Assembly (NCBI GenBank): GCA_016292095.1
Contig: JAEFAB010000053.1
Location: 1-64,000, forward strand
Length of the DNA: 64,000 nt
Direction of reading: 5' to 3'
Origin: Eubacterium sp.
Lineage (GTDB): Bacteria > Bacillota > Clostridia > Lachnospirales > Lachnospiraceae
Below, piece by piece: positions 25,229-34,363 of this stretch. Both the position numbers and the translations under genes were made by a program. The notes under the pieces were generated by a model that ran no database searches, was not told where the DNA came from, and saw only the letters and a program-made list of their open reading frames with translations. Numbering within the stretch: position 1 is the first letter of the stretch; the number at the start of each line of letters is the position of its first letter.

Positions 25229-26431
25229 ATGGGTTTAATTAAGGCAGGATTAGGTGCTCTTGGAGGCACATTGGCAGATCAGTGGAAGGAATTTTTCTAT
25301 TGTGAAGCAATTGATAAGGACGTACTGGTTGTAAAAGGAGAAAAGCGCGTTGGAAACCGTTCTTCCAATACAAAGGGATCAGATAATGTAATTTCAAATG
25401 GTTCCGGTATTGTGGTAGCTGACGGACAGTGTATGATCATTGTGGAACAGGGAAAAATCGTAGAAGTTTGTGCGGAACCGGGTGAGTTTACATATGATAC
25501 AAGTCTGGAACCAAGTATTTTCACAGGCTCATTAAAGAAATCTATTATTGAAACTTTCAAACAGGTTGGAAAGCGTTTTACATACGGTGGAGAACCTGGA
25601 AAAGATCAGAGAGTTTATTACTTTAATACAAAGGAATTAATTGATAATAAGTTTGGTACACCAAATCCGATTCCGTTTAGAATTGTTGATAGAAACATTG
25701 GATTGGATTTAGACAGTGCAGTACGTTGTTCCGGTGTATATTCCTATAAGATTACAGATCCGCTGTTGTTCTATACCAATGTATGCGGAAATGTATCAGG
25801 AGAATATCGCAGAGATGAAATTGACGGACAGTTGAAGACAGAATTTATCAGTGCTCTTCAGCCGGCATTTGCAAAATTATCAGGATTGCAGATGCGTCCG
25901 AATGAAATTCCGGGACATGCAGAAGAATTAGCGGAAGCAATGAACGAAGCTTTGAGTCAGAAGTGGGGAGAATTAAGAGGTCTGGATGTAATTTCCATTG
26001 CAATGAATCCAATTACTCTTCCGGAAGAAGATGCAGAAGCAATCAAGCTTGCTCAGCGTAACGCAATGCTTCGTGATCCGAATATGGCAGGTGCAACATT
26101 AGTTGGTGCACAGGCCGATGCAATGAAAGCAGCTGCAGAAAACTCCGGTGGTGCTATGACCGGATTTATGGGAATGGGAATGGCACAGAATGCAGGAGGA
26201 AACAATGCACAGGCATTGTTTGCAATGGGACAGCAGCAGGCACAGACACAGCCTCAGCAGCAGGCAGCACCGGCAGGTGATACATGGTTATGTACTTGTG
26301 GTGCTACAGCAACAGGAAAGTTCTGTTCTCAGTGTGGATTGCCAAAGCCGGCACCGGCACAGTGGACATGTTCCTGTGGAACAGTAAATACAGGAAACTT
26401 CTGTACAGAATGCGGAAAGCCTAGAGGATAA
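25229..26431 (+). CDS. SPFH domain protein with C-terminal double zinc ribbon
   Basis: A 400-residue protein of the SPFH/virion-core-like group. The N-terminal ~260 residues form a band-7 type domain (FYCEAIDKDVLVVKG ... GSGIVVADGQCMIIVEQGKIVEV ... helical EELAEAMNEALSQKWGELRGLDV). A Met/Ala/Gln-rich low-complexity linker (~295-345) follows, then two four-Cys zinc ribbons: CTCGATATGKFCSQCG and CSCGTVNTGNFCTECG. AAAGGAG precedes the ATG. It heads a recurring neighbourhood with the zinc-ribbon membrane protein and TPM protein downstream. SPFH proteins usually form membrane-associated oligomeric scaffolds. Specific role unknown, with membrane stress or quality control likely (inference). Confidence 0.88.
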   Translation: MGLIKAGLGALGGTLADQWKEFFYCEAIDKDVLVVKGEKRVGNRSSNTKGSDNVISNGSGIVVADGQCMIIVEQGKIVEVCAEPGEFTYDTSLEPSIFTGSLKKSIIETFKQVGKRFTYGGEPGKDQRVYYFNTKELIDNKFGTPNPIPFRIVDRNIGLDLDSAVRCSGVYSYKITDPLLFYTNVCGNVSGEYRRDEIDGQLKTEFISALQPAFAKLSGLQMRPNEIPGHAEELAEAMNEALSQKWGELRGLDVISIAMNPITLPEEDAEAIKLAQRNAMLRDPNMAGATLVGAQADAMKAAAENSGGAMTGFMGMGMAQNAGGNNAQALFAMGQQQAQTQPQQQAAPAGDTWLCTCGATATGKFCSQCGLPKPAPAQWTCSCGTVNTGNFCTECGKPRG

Positions 26432-26441
26432 GAAACAGAGG

Positions 26442-26473
26442 ATATGGGCGTGCTGTCACGCCCATATATTTTT
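26442..26473 (+). terminator. Terminator/attenuator between SPFH and zinc-ribbon genes
   Basis: Perfect ATATGGGCGTG / CACGCCCATAT stem, CTGT loop, then ATTTTTAT. Partial readthrough would let the downstream genes share the SPFH promoter. Confidence 0.85.
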
Positions 26474-26505
26474 ATAGAGAGAAAAACGAAAAGGATGGTG
26501 GAAAA

Positions 26506-27591
26506 ATGCCCTCTTTGTTAGAATACAAATGCCCTAATTGCGGAGGGGCAATAGAATTTAATACGGAATTGCAGAAGATGAAGTGTCCGTATTGTGACAC
26601 GGAATTTGATGTAGCGGGAATGCAGGAATATGACCAGGAACTCCAGCAAGATGAACCGGATCATATTCACTGGGATGTCTCAGCAGGGGCGAACTGGACG
26701 GAAGATGAAGCTTCCGGAATGCGGTTATATGTTTGTGAGTCCTGTGGTGGAGAAATTGTAGGGGATGCAAATACCGCGGCAACAACCTGTCCGTATTGTG
26801 ACAATCCTGTTGTAATGATGCAGCAGTTTACCGGAGTATTGAAGCCGGATTATGTGATACCGTTTAAATTGGATAAGGAAGAAGCAAAGCAGGTATTGCG
26901 CGATTTTTACCGCGGAAAAAAATTGCTTCCGAAAACATTTAAGGATGAAAATCATATCGATGAAATCAAAGGAATTTATGTTCCTTATTGGCTGTTTGAT
27001 GCTGATACGGAAGGAAAAGTCCGTTATAAAGCGACCAGGGTAACCGGTCATTGGAGTGACAGCAAATACAACTATACGCAGACCAGTGTGTTTTCCATTG
27101 TTCGAGAAGGAAAACTGCAGTTTGCAAATGTGCCGGCAGACGGGTCCTCCAAAATGGCAGATGATATGATGGAATCACTGGAGCCGTTTTATTTTTCAGA
27201 TGCAGTAGATTTTCAGACCGCATATCTGGCGGGCTTTTTTGCAGACAAGTATGACGTTTCATCGGAAGACAGCATCGAGCGTGTCAACCAGCGAATGAAA
27301 CAGAGTACGGAAGATACTTTTAAAAGTACGGTAACCGGTTATGCTACGGTCGAAACGGAGTATAGCAGTATCCATGTGGAAAACGGAAAAGCAAAGTATG
27401 CATTGTACCCGGTGTGGATGCTGAATACAAAATGGAAAAATGAACGATTTACCTTTGCAGTCAATGGACAGACCGGAAAAATTGCCGGTTCATTACCGGT
27501 GGATTGGGCTGCCTTTTGGCGTTGGTTTGCAGGAATTACAGTAGGCGTAGCAGTGCTTGCCTACATGGTGATGTATATTTTCCTTCGATAA
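26506..27591 (+). CDS. Zinc-ribbon protein with C-terminal membrane anchor
   Basis: A 361-residue protein. Two zinc ribbons are visible: CPNCGGAIEF ... CPYCDTEF near the N-terminus (~9-37), and CESCGGEIV ... CPYCDNPVV (~77-103), like TFIIB-type ribbons. A middle domain (~105-330, KPDYVIPFKLDKEEA ... IYVPYWLFDADTEG) follows, then one C-terminal helix (~338-358, WFAGITVGVAVLAYMVMYIF). It would sit in the cytosol attached by its tail. The family is common next to SPFH-zinc ribbon and TPM genes. Nucleic acid or protein binding by the ribbons is possible but unproven. SD AAGGATGG before the ATG. Confidence 0.85.
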   Translation: MPSLLEYKCPNCGGAIEFNTELQKMKCPYCDTEFDVAGMQEYDQELQQDEPDHIHWDVSAGANWTEDEASGMRLYVCESCGGEIVGDANTAATTCPYCDNPVVMMQQFTGVLKPDYVIPFKLDKEEAKQVLRDFYRGKKLLPKTFKDENHIDEIKGIYVPYWLFDADTEGKVRYKATRVTGHWSDSKYNYTQTSVFSIVREGKLQFANVPADGSSKMADDMMESLEPFYFSDAVDFQTAYLAGFFADKYDVSSEDSIERVNQRMKQSTEDTFKSTVTGYATVETEYSSIHVENGKAKYALYPVWMLNTKWKNERFTFAVNGQTGKIAGSLPVDWAAFWRWFAGITVGVAVLAYMVMYIFLR

Positions 27592-27611
27592 AGAGAGAAA
27601 AGGAGACGAAA

Positions 27612-28439
27612 ATGAAAAATAAAATTTCAAAAATTCTGTCGATTACTGTGTTATACATGATTTGTTTTCTCTTTATTACAGGAATTACAAATCAAAGCGT
27701 ACATGCAGAGAACAGAGAAAAACTGGTGGATGATGCAGGGCTTCTTACCGTTTCGGAACGGGAGCATATTGAAGCGCTGTTAACAAAATACAGTGAAGAA
27801 AATCAATTTGATATTGTGATTGTTACGACCCCGAGTTTTACCGTGGATGGCGTCACAAAGGATCCGATGGATTTCGCAGACGATTATTTTGATTATAACG
27901 GATATGGTTATGGAGAGTCTTACGATGGTGTGATTCTTGCCATTGGAATGGAAGAACGGGATTACTGGATTTCAACCTGCGGATTTGGAATTACGGCCAT
28001 GACAGATGCAGGGATTGAATATATCAAAGAGCAGATACAACCTGATTTGACGGACGGAGATTATGAGGAAGCCTTTGAAACCTTTGCAAATATGTGTGAT
28101 GACTATGTCAAACAGGCAAAAAACGGGACCCCATATGATGTGGGAAATATGCCAAAGTCAGATTTAGGATTCACTCATATTCTGATTGCATTAGGCATTG
28201 GAGCTGCAGTGGCAGCAATTTCCTGCTTAACCATGAAGGCTCAGTTAAACACCATTCGACCGAAGAATAATGCCGGCGATTATGTCGTGGAAGACAGTTT
28301 GAATATCACGAATTCATCAGACCGGTTTTTATACTTTATTACCAAGAAGACTCCAAAGTCAAGCAATAGCGGTGGAGGAAGTTCGACCCATCATTCTTCT
28401 TCCGGAAGAAGCCATGGCGGAGGTGGCGGACATTTTTAA
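27612..28439 (+). CDS. TPM domain (YgcG-type) membrane protein
   Basis: A 275-residue exported protein. The start at 27612 has AAGGAGA 6 nt upstream; the longer frame overlaps the previous gene. Signal peptide (~1-30), then a TPM domain (~36-170: LVDDAGLLTVSEREHIEALL, FDIVIVT, GVILAIGMEERDYWISTCG), one transmembrane helix (~195-215, ILIALGIGAAVAAISCLTM), a short cytosolic segment, and a Ser/Gly/His-rich tail ending HGGGGGHF that is typical of YgcG proteins. TPM domains are linked to photosystem repair in plants and to membrane stress in bacteria. It belongs with the two preceding zinc-ribbon proteins. Confidence 0.9.
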   Translation: MKNKISKILSITVLYMICFLFITGITNQSVHAENREKLVDDAGLLTVSEREHIEALLTKYSEENQFDIVIVTTPSFTVDGVTKDPMDFADDYFDYNGYGYGESYDGVILAIGMEERDYWISTCGFGITAMTDAGIEYIKEQIQPDLTDGDYEEAFETFANMCDDYVKQAKNGTPYDVGNMPKSDLGFTHILIALGIGAAVAAISCLTMKAQLNTIRPKNNAGDYVVEDSLNITNSSDRFLYFITKKTPKSSNSGGGSSTHHSSSGRSHGGGGGHF

Positions 28440-28463
28440 GATAGAATATTAAGAGGAATAAAA

Positions 28464-29051
28464 ATGGAAGGTTATAAGATTTACGGAGAACATTTGCCGC
28501 GCATGAAGGAAATCAAGGATGAAATTGATGCGCAGATACAAAAACTTCGTGCAGAAATTAAAGAGCAGCAGGGGATGGACCCTATTGAACATTGCCTGTC
28601 GCGTATTAAAACAGAAAGCAGCATGCGGGAAAAATGTCGCAGAAGAGGACTGGAAGAAACGACAGAAAATGCTTTGACGGAAATCAAAGACGCTATCGGA
28701 TTTCGTATTGTATGTGCCTTTGTCAATGATGTTTATATGGTGAGAAACTATTTGACGGAACTGGATTTTTTAACGGTTATTGAGGAAAAGGATTATATCA
28801 AGAAAGCAAAGCCGAACGGATATCGCAGTTATCATATGATTTTGCAGACAAGGGACGGCTACTATATTGAAGTACAGCTTCGAACGATTTCCATGGATAC
28901 TTGGGCGGCATTGGAGCATCATTTAAAGTACAAGAAAAATGTAATTGCCAACGAAGCACTCATTGTCAGTGAACTGAAACGTTGCGCGGATGAATTGGCT
29001 TCAACGGATGTCTCCATGCAGATTATCAAGGATATGATTTTCACAGAATAG
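28464..29051 (+). CDS. Small alarmone synthetase (RelA/SpoT synthetase domain only)
   Basis: A 195-residue cytosolic (p)ppGpp synthetase of the YjbM/YwaC type, lacking hydrolase and TGS/ACT domains. Motifs: RIKTESSMREK, IKDAIGFRIVCAFVND for the catalytic region, KPNGYRSYHMIL, and EVQLRTISMDTWAALEHHLKYK carrying the conserved Glu. It transfers pyrophosphate from ATP to GTP or GDP, and is usually induced by envelope stress. It starts 24 nt after the TPM gene, so it may be co-transcribed with the SPFH/TPM module, which would tie membrane stress to alarmone production (inference). SD AAGAGGAAT. Confidence 0.92.
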   Translation: MEGYKIYGEHLPRMKEIKDEIDAQIQKLRAEIKEQQGMDPIEHCLSRIKTESSMREKCRRRGLEETTENALTEIKDAIGFRIVCAFVNDVYMVRNYLTELDFLTVIEEKDYIKKAKPNGYRSYHMILQTRDGYYIEVQLRTISMDTWAALEHHLKYKKNVIANEALIVSELKRCADELASTDVSMQIIKDMIFTE

Positions 29052-29098
29052 ACATAAGATAAAAGTATGATTGTTTAAAAAAATAGATGGAGGCCGTT

Positions 29099-29764
29099 AT
29101 GAAATTATTATTTGCAGAAGATACAGCGGACTTAAATCGCACAGTTACAATGATATTAGAACATGAAGGATATGAAGTGGATTCTGCGCTGGATGGTGAG
29201 CAGGCGTGGAACTTTTTACAGGAAAACAGTTACGACGGCGTAATTTTGGATATTATGATGCCAAAGAAAACAGGATTGGAAGTGTTGACACAGATGCGTC
29301 AGCATCATATTTTGACACCGGTGCTGTTATTGACGGCGAAGGCGGAAGTAGATGACCGGGTTGCGGGACTGGATGCCGGAGCGGATGATTACCTGGCAAA
29401 GCCGTTTGTCATGAAGGAATTGTTGGCAAGGGTTCGTTCCATGATTCGCCGAAGAGATGATTACGGTGAAAAGCAGATGCAGTACAAGGATATTTCGCTG
29501 AATGCGGAAAACTTTGCTTTGACTTCCGGAAATTCCATTCGGTTGTCGATTAAAGAATTTGCCCTAATGCAGACATTGATTGCCAATACGGAAGTAGACC
29601 TTTCCACAAAGTATATTTTGGAACATGTCTGGAATGGCGAAGAAGCAGATGAAAACACAGTGTGGTTGTATATTTCCTATTTGAAAGGAAAACTGAGAGC
29701 AGTAGGATCGGTCGTGGATATTTCCGGCGAAAAAGGCGGAAGTTTCCGACTGATTACCGGATAA
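29099..29764 (+). CDS. OmpR/PhoB family response regulator
   Basis: A 221-residue two-domain regulator. The receiver (1-~118) has the acidic pocket FAEDTAD, phosphoacceptor Asp51 in VILDIMMPKKTG, Thr/Ser at LLLTAKAE, and Lys in LAKPFVMKEL. The C-terminal winged helix (~128-220) ends WLYISYLKGKLRAVGS ... GGSFRLITG. The start at 29099 has ATGGAGG 7 nt upstream. It pairs with the histidine kinase 15 nt downstream. Targets unknown; the maf operon follows the kinase. Confidence 0.93.
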   Translation: MKLLFAEDTADLNRTVTMILEHEGYEVDSALDGEQAWNFLQENSYDGVILDIMMPKKTGLEVLTQMRQHHILTPVLLLTAKAEVDDRVAGLDAGADDYLAKPFVMKELLARVRSMIRRRDDYGEKQMQYKDISLNAENFALTSGNSIRLSIKEFALMQTLIANTEVDLSTKYILEHVWNGEEADENTVWLYISYLKGKLRAVGSVVDISGEKGGSFRLITG

Positions 29765-29779
29765 AACGGAGGGATTCCA

Positions 29780-31036
29780 ATGAACACGGCAGCGATTAAA
29801 CAATTAAGAAGAAAATTTATTTTTGTTGCAATGATTTCATTGTTTATGGCAATGGTGTTTATCAGTGCCATGATTAATATTGCAAACTTTAATACTTCTA
29901 AAATAATGATCCGCCAGGTAATGAATCACATTATTGAAAATGATGGGGAATTGGACATGCGAGCAGATAATTACAATAATTCTCTGAAGCAGGGAACCGG
30001 TTTCTCCGATGCATTTCGTTTGAACTACGGAAGATATCAGTACTATTCCTGCATTTTTGATGATGACGGAAATCTGATTAAATACATTAACAAAATAGAA
30101 GTTAATGAAATTGACGATGCGACAATTCAGTCCTATGCAAAAAAAGTGGTAGAGAGCGACAGGGAAATGGTGCGTTATGGAACCTACTATTTTATGAAGG
30201 GAGAAACTTCCACGCACGAAGCGATAGTTGTGGTGTTGGACGCCACCAATGAAATTACTGCGATTACACGATTGGCGTATTGGACCGTGGCAATTTGCCT
30301 GGTAGGATTGTTGATTACATTTTGTCTGGTATGGATTTTCTCCAAGAAACTGATTCAGCCGGAAATCGAGAATGCGAAACGGCAGAAACAGTTTATTACT
30401 AATGCCAGTCATGAATTAAAGACTCCGTTGGCGGTGATTCGTGCCAATGTCGAAACGGAAGAAATTCTGAATGGCGAAACGGAACTTTCAAAATCGACCA
30501 TTAAGCAGATTGATCATATGAATGGGTTGATTCAGAATTTGGTTATGATTGCCAAGGCGGATGAAAGTGAAGATAAAAAAGTGATGGCCTATGAAAATGT
30601 ATCGGATATTGTGAGAGAATCGGTGGAACCTTTCGAAGCAGTTGTTCATCAGGAACATCTGTCGCTGGATGTAGCCATTGAAGAGAATGTTCATGCTATT
30701 GTTGATGGAATGAAAATTCGACAATTAACAACGATTTTGGTAGATAATGCCATAAAATATTGTGATAATGAGGGTATAATTAAAGTAAACCTTTCTTCGG
30801 CAAAGAAGGGGAAAGGAATGATTTTAAAAATCTCCAATACCTATGCAGAAGGAGCAACGGTAGATTATAAGCGTTTCTTTGATCGTTTCTATCGACAGGA
30901 CAAAGCTCATAATATCGACCGTGGCGGATATGGAATTGGACTTTCTATTGCAGAGAGTATTTGCAGACAGCATTTGGGCAATATAAAGGTAGAATGGGCA
31001 AATGGAGAAATTACATTTGTCTGCAAGATTTTATAG
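29780..31036 (+). CDS. Sensor histidine kinase
   Basis: A 418-residue membrane kinase. TM1 (~15-37), an external sensor region (~38-165) and TM2 (~170-192) precede HisKA with phosphoacceptor His211 in NASHELKTPLAV. The ATPase domain carries DNAIKYCDN (N box), RQDKAHNIDRGGYGIGLSIA (G boxes) and an HLGNIKVE ending. It phosphorylates the adjacent response regulator. The sensor region has no recognisable PAS or Cache pattern by eye. GGAGGG precedes the ATG. The next gene starts 38 nt after its stop. Confidence 0.92.
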   Translation: MNTAAIKQLRRKFIFVAMISLFMAMVFISAMINIANFNTSKIMIRQVMNHIIENDGELDMRADNYNNSLKQGTGFSDAFRLNYGRYQYYSCIFDDDGNLIKYINKIEVNEIDDATIQSYAKKVVESDREMVRYGTYYFMKGETSTHEAIVVVLDATNEITAITRLAYWTVAICLVGLLITFCLVWIFSKKLIQPEIENAKRQKQFITNASHELKTPLAVIRANVETEEILNGETELSKSTIKQIDHMNGLIQNLVMIAKADESEDKKVMAYENVSDIVRESVEPFEAVVHQEHLSLDVAIEENVHAIVDGMKIRQLTTILVDNAIKYCDNEGIIKVNLSSAKKGKGMILKISNTYAEGATVDYKRFFDRFYRQDKAHNIDRGGYGIGLSIAESICRQHLGNIKVEWANGEITFVCKIL

Positions 31037-31074
31037 GATTGAAAAAGGACTGGAGAATAGTGGAGGGAAGAAAA

Positions 31075-31665
31075 TTGAAGATTGTGTTAGCATCCCAGTC
31101 ACCCAGACGAAAGGAATTGTTAGGTCGTTTGGGAATTGACTTTGAGATTATTACGTCAGATGTGGATGAGAATATTGATGAAACAGATGCAGAAACTTTG
31201 GTGGAAGAATTATCTTTCCGCAAAGCCATGGATATTACAGAACGGTTGGTTTCCGAAAATCCGGAACAGGACTATCTGGTAATCGGTGCGGATACGGTTG
31301 TTGCTGTGGAAGAGGAAGTGATGGGGAAACCTGCTACCCGGGATGAAGCTTTTGCCATGATTCAAAATATTCAGGGAAGCAGCCATTTTGTTTTTACCGG
31401 AGTAACGGTTATGCTGTTTCGAAAAGAAACCCAGCGCATAATGCGCTCTTCTTTTGTGGAAGGAACGCAGGTTACGGTATTTCCAATGTCGGAAGAAGAA
31501 ATTTGGGAATATGTGGATACGGGAGACTGCATGGATAAAGCAGGTGCCTACGGAATTCAAGGGGAATTCGGCAAGTATGTGGAAATGATTTACGGTGATT
31601 ACAACAATGTGGTTGGATTGCCAATCGGAAGATTAAATCAGGTGTTAAAAGGACTAATCAAATGA
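31075..31665 (+). CDS. maf: Maf nucleoside triphosphate pyrophosphatase
   Basis: A 196-residue cytosolic enzyme that hydrolyses non-canonical or modified NTPs (dTTP/UTP/CTP-type Maf). Hallmarks: IVLASQSPRRKELL at the start, TSDVDEN, ELSFRKA, VIGADTVV, GKPATRDEA, and DKAGAYGIQG at the C-terminal active-site side. The TTG start at 31075 is chosen because GGAGGG lies about 7 nt upstream and it gives the exact family N-terminus. The in-frame ATG far upstream lies within the kinase gene. It overlaps ybaK by ATGA. Confidence 0.95.
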   Translation: MKIVLASQSPRRKELLGRLGIDFEIITSDVDENIDETDAETLVEELSFRKAMDITERLVSENPEQDYLVIGADTVVAVEEEVMGKPATRDEAFAMIQNIQGSSHFVFTGVTVMLFRKETQRIMRSSFVEGTQVTVFPMSEEEIWEYVDTGDCMDKAGAYGIQGEFGKYVEMIYGDYNNVVGLPIGRLNQVLKGLIK

Positions 31666-32138
31666 AAAAGAAAGATAAAACCAATGTAATGCGTGTCTTG
31701 GACAGCAAGAAAATCACGTATACGGAACATTATTATGGAGATACAGATGCCATCAGTGGGATGGAAGTAATTGAAGCTTTGGGACAGGAACCGGACAGAG
31801 CTTATAAAACGCTAGTAACCACAGGAAAAACCGGAACACATTATGTGTTTATGGTTCCGGTGGCAGAGGAACTGGATTTGAAGAAGGCAGCAAAGGCTGT
31901 GGGAGAAAAGTCCATTGAAATGCTGAAATCAAAAGAATTGCTGGGATTGACCGGATATATTCATGGGGGATGTTCTCCTATTGGAATGAAGAAATTATTT
32001 AAGACAATGATTCAGAACGGAGCAGATCAGCATGATACTATTATGTTCAGTGGTGGAAAAATAGGATTTCAGGTGGAGCTGGCGTTTGAGGATTTGAAGA
32101 AAGTTGTGCCGGTTGAAATGGCAGACATCTGTAAGTAG
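31662..32138 (+). CDS. ybaK: Cys-tRNA(Pro) deacylase YbaK/EbsC
   Basis: A 158-residue trans-editing enzyme that removes Cys mischarged onto tRNA-Pro. Typical pattern: KTNVMRVLDSKKITYTEHYY, EALGQEPDRAYKTLVT, HYVFMVPVAEELDLKKAAKA, and GYIHGGCSPIGMKKLF for the active-site loop (GG and SP positions). The start overlaps the maf stop codon (ATGA), so translation is coupled. It is one of several tRNA-quality or tRNA-modification genes in this stretch (trmO, tcdA). Confidence 0.95.
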   Translation: MKKKDKTNVMRVLDSKKITYTEHYYGDTDAISGMEVIEALGQEPDRAYKTLVTTGKTGTHYVFMVPVAEELDLKKAAKAVGEKSIEMLKSKELLGLTGYIHGGCSPIGMKKLFKTMIQNGADQHDTIMFSGGKIGFQVELAFEDLKKVVPVEMADICK

Positions 32139-32144
32139 AAAAAT

Positions 32145-32816
32145 ATGAAAAAAATAGCAACGATATATACAGATTTCCCTACAAAGTTTGGAATTCCCAG
32201 ACAGGGAAATCTGGTAGAAGAATTAAAAGGAAAAATTATATTTGAAGAGGAATACCGGAACCGGGAAGCATTCCGCGGATTGGAAGATTTTTCTCATCTT
32301 TGGCTTCTATGGGAATTTTCGGAAAACAAGGAAGCCGGATGGACACCGACTGTTCGCCCACCGAAGTTGGGAGGGAATGTTCGGAAAGGCGTTTTTGCTA
32401 CACGTTCTCCCTTTCGACCAAATCCCATTGGACTGTCCTGTGTGAAGCTGGACCGGATTGAATTCTCCAAGGAGAAGGGACCAATACTGCATGTGGCTGG
32501 CGCAGATCTGGTAGATGGAACACCGATTTTTGATGTGAAACCGTATTTACCATATGCAGATTCTATTCCTGATGCAGCAAATGGATTTACGCAGAAAACC
32601 AAGGACAAGAAACTTTCAGTGGAATTCCCGGAAGAACTTCGGAAAATAGTTCCGGAAGGAAAAGAAGCTGCATTGATGAAAGTGTTGGAACTGGACCCGA
32701 GACCGGGATATCAAAGTGATGAAACCCGGGTTTATGGATTTTCCTTTGCAGGGGTTGAAGTAAAGTTTGTTGTGGAAGAAGAAAAAAGAGCGAAAGTAAT
32801 TGCCATAGAGAAGTAG
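32145..32816 (+). CDS. trmO: tRNA (t6A37) N6-methyltransferase TrmO
   Basis: A 223-residue TrmO/YaeB/TsaA family protein. TrmO uses SAM to methylate t6A at position 37 of ANN-decoding tRNAs (m6t6A). Visible: the beta-barrel N-terminal UPF0066 domain with FGIPRQGN, LEDFSHLWLLWEF, RPPKLGGNVRKGVFATRSPFRPNPIGLS and DLVDGTPIFDVKPYLPYAD, then the C-terminal domain ending LDPRPGYQSD-ETRVYGFSFAGV. Six nt after ybaK; SD poor, so it probably relies on coupling. A second t6A-acting enzyme, tcdA, lies 2.2 kb downstream. Confidence 0.94.
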   Translation: MKKIATIYTDFPTKFGIPRQGNLVEELKGKIIFEEEYRNREAFRGLEDFSHLWLLWEFSENKEAGWTPTVRPPKLGGNVRKGVFATRSPFRPNPIGLSCVKLDRIEFSKEKGPILHVAGADLVDGTPIFDVKPYLPYADSIPDAANGFTQKTKDKKLSVEFPEELRKIVPEGKEAALMKVLELDPRPGYQSDETRVYGFSFAGVEVKFVVEEEKRAKVIAIEK

Positions 32817-32870
32817 ATAAGGAAGAGTGAAAATCAATGTTATGACATTATTTTTGCTCTTTTCCTTATG

Positions 32871-32899
32871 TTGACAGTCATTCTGTCCTATGGCAAAAT
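32871..32899 (+). promoter_or_regulatory. Promoter for the GT2 gene
   Basis: Perfect TTGACA -35 and a weaker CAAAAT at 17-bp spacing. An imperfect hairpin (32820-32866) lies just upstream but lacks a T-run. Confidence 0.5.
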
Positions 32900-32932
32900 A
32901 ATACTGCGAATTCGAATGAAAGGAATTATTAG

Positions 32933-34360
32933 ATGAATTTCAAAATGCAACTGATGAAGGCGTGGAATACCCTGACGGATAAACTGTCTGTGTTTTTTCC
33001 GATAATGGATCAGGTATTGGCATGGCTAAGAAAATATAAAAATATCTATTTGCTTATTGGACTTTTTGCACCGGAAAAGAAGTATCCGGAAACAGAAAAT
33101 AAGTACCGCTATGGGATTATTATTTGTGCCAGAAACGAACGTTTGGTTATTGGAAACCTGATTGATTCAATCTATGCACAAACTTATGATCAGGATAAGA
33201 TGGACATTTTTGTTGTGGCAGATAATTGTACGGATGATACAGCACAAATATGTCGAGACAAGGGATGTATTGTCTATGAACGATTTGATCAGGTACATGC
33301 CCGAAAGGGTTATGCCATGGAATTTTTGTTTGATCGAATTATAGAAGACTATGGGATTGATAGTTATGATGGATATATTGTTTTTGATGCGGATAACTTA
33401 TTGAATCCTACTTTTGTTGAGGAATTGAACAAGGCATTTGATACCGGTGTGGGAATTGCAGTAGGTTATCGAAATACAAAAAACTTTGATACGAATTTTA
33501 TTTCCGCCGGATATGGAATTCATTTTTACCAAAGCGTGGTGGCATATCATCGTCCGAGAGCATGGTTGGGAATTAGTACACATATTGCCGGAACGGGATT
33601 TGTAATTGCCTCCAGATTGCTAAAGGATGGTTGGCACTACACCTGTCTGACAGAGGATTCTCAGCTTACACTTAATTGTGCAGCACAAGGAGAGCGCATT
33701 GCATATTGTGAAGCAGCAGAGTTTTTTGATGAGCAGCCTTATGAAATAAAGGTTATGATGCGACAGCGAATCCGATGGATTCGTGGACGACTTTATTCCT
33801 TCTTTTCAACATTGCCTAAAACAACAAAGGGGCTCTTTTCTATTTTTGGAAAACAATCCTTGATTGTTGAGGAAGAGGAAGGAAAACGGAAAAATATTTT
33901 CTTAAGGGGATGGAGAAAAACATTGTCCTGTTATGATATGATTGTGTATGCATTCCCTAATAGTACATACTATGGACTACGTATTATCCTGTTCCCAATT
34001 CTTGCAAAAGTGATTAGTGTTATTTTGGCATTGTTTGTCGGAGAAAAGATGGGAGTGGGAGCCGGGACAGGTGCTTCTAAACCGGTATGGATGACTGCTT
34101 GGGTAATGCTAACAACTCATTGGTTTACAATTGTTAAAACAGAGCTCAGTGGTTTTATGATTATTTTGAGAGAAAGAAAAAGAATCCGTTGTTCAAAAGT
34201 GAAGTTATTTTTTTATACGTTGGTATTTCCGTGGTTTGATGCCATTGGGGCACCGTTAGCGATTATTGCACTGTTTTCAAAATCCCAATGGAAACCAATT
34301 AAACATGATGAAGCATTAACGTTAGAAGACTTACATATACAAACAGAGAAGAGGAAATAG
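32933..34360 (+). CDS. Membrane glycosyltransferase family 2
   Basis: A 475-residue GT2 enzyme. N-terminal helix region (~15-45), then the GT-A domain: IIICARNE, VVADNCTDDTA, the DxD motif in VFDADN, the TEDSQ acceptor-side motif, and QRIRWIRG, matching the QxxRW motif of processive synthases such as NodC/cellulose-synthase-like enzymes. Three C-terminal hydrophobic segments (~360-385, 395-415, 425-450) anchor it. It probably builds a beta-linked surface polysaccharide or a glycolipid (inference). AAAGGAA precedes the ATG. The 34364 membrane protein gene follows after 3 nt and is presumably its partner. Confidence 0.9.
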   Translation: MNFKMQLMKAWNTLTDKLSVFFPIMDQVLAWLRKYKNIYLLIGLFAPEKKYPETENKYRYGIIICARNERLVIGNLIDSIYAQTYDQDKMDIFVVADNCTDDTAQICRDKGCIVYERFDQVHARKGYAMEFLFDRIIEDYGIDSYDGYIVFDADNLLNPTFVEELNKAFDTGVGIAVGYRNTKNFDTNFISAGYGIHFYQSVVAYHRPRAWLGISTHIAGTGFVIASRLLKDGWHYTCLTEDSQLTLNCAAQGERIAYCEAAEFFDEQPYEIKVMMRQRIRWIRGRLYSFFSTLPKTTKGLFSIFGKQSLIVEEEEGKRKNIFLRGWRKTLSCYDMIVYAFPNSTYYGLRIILFPILAKVISVILALFVGEKMGVGAGTGASKPVWMTAWVMLTTHWFTIVKTELSGFMIILRERKRIRCSKVKLFFYTLVFPWFDAIGAPLAIIALFSKSQWKPIKHDEALTLEDLHIQTEKRK

Positions 34361-34363
34361 AAA

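Noticed and set aside
32820-32866. Intrinsic terminator after trmO
   Set aside because: An imperfect stem is present but no T-run follows; it runs straight into the next promoter.
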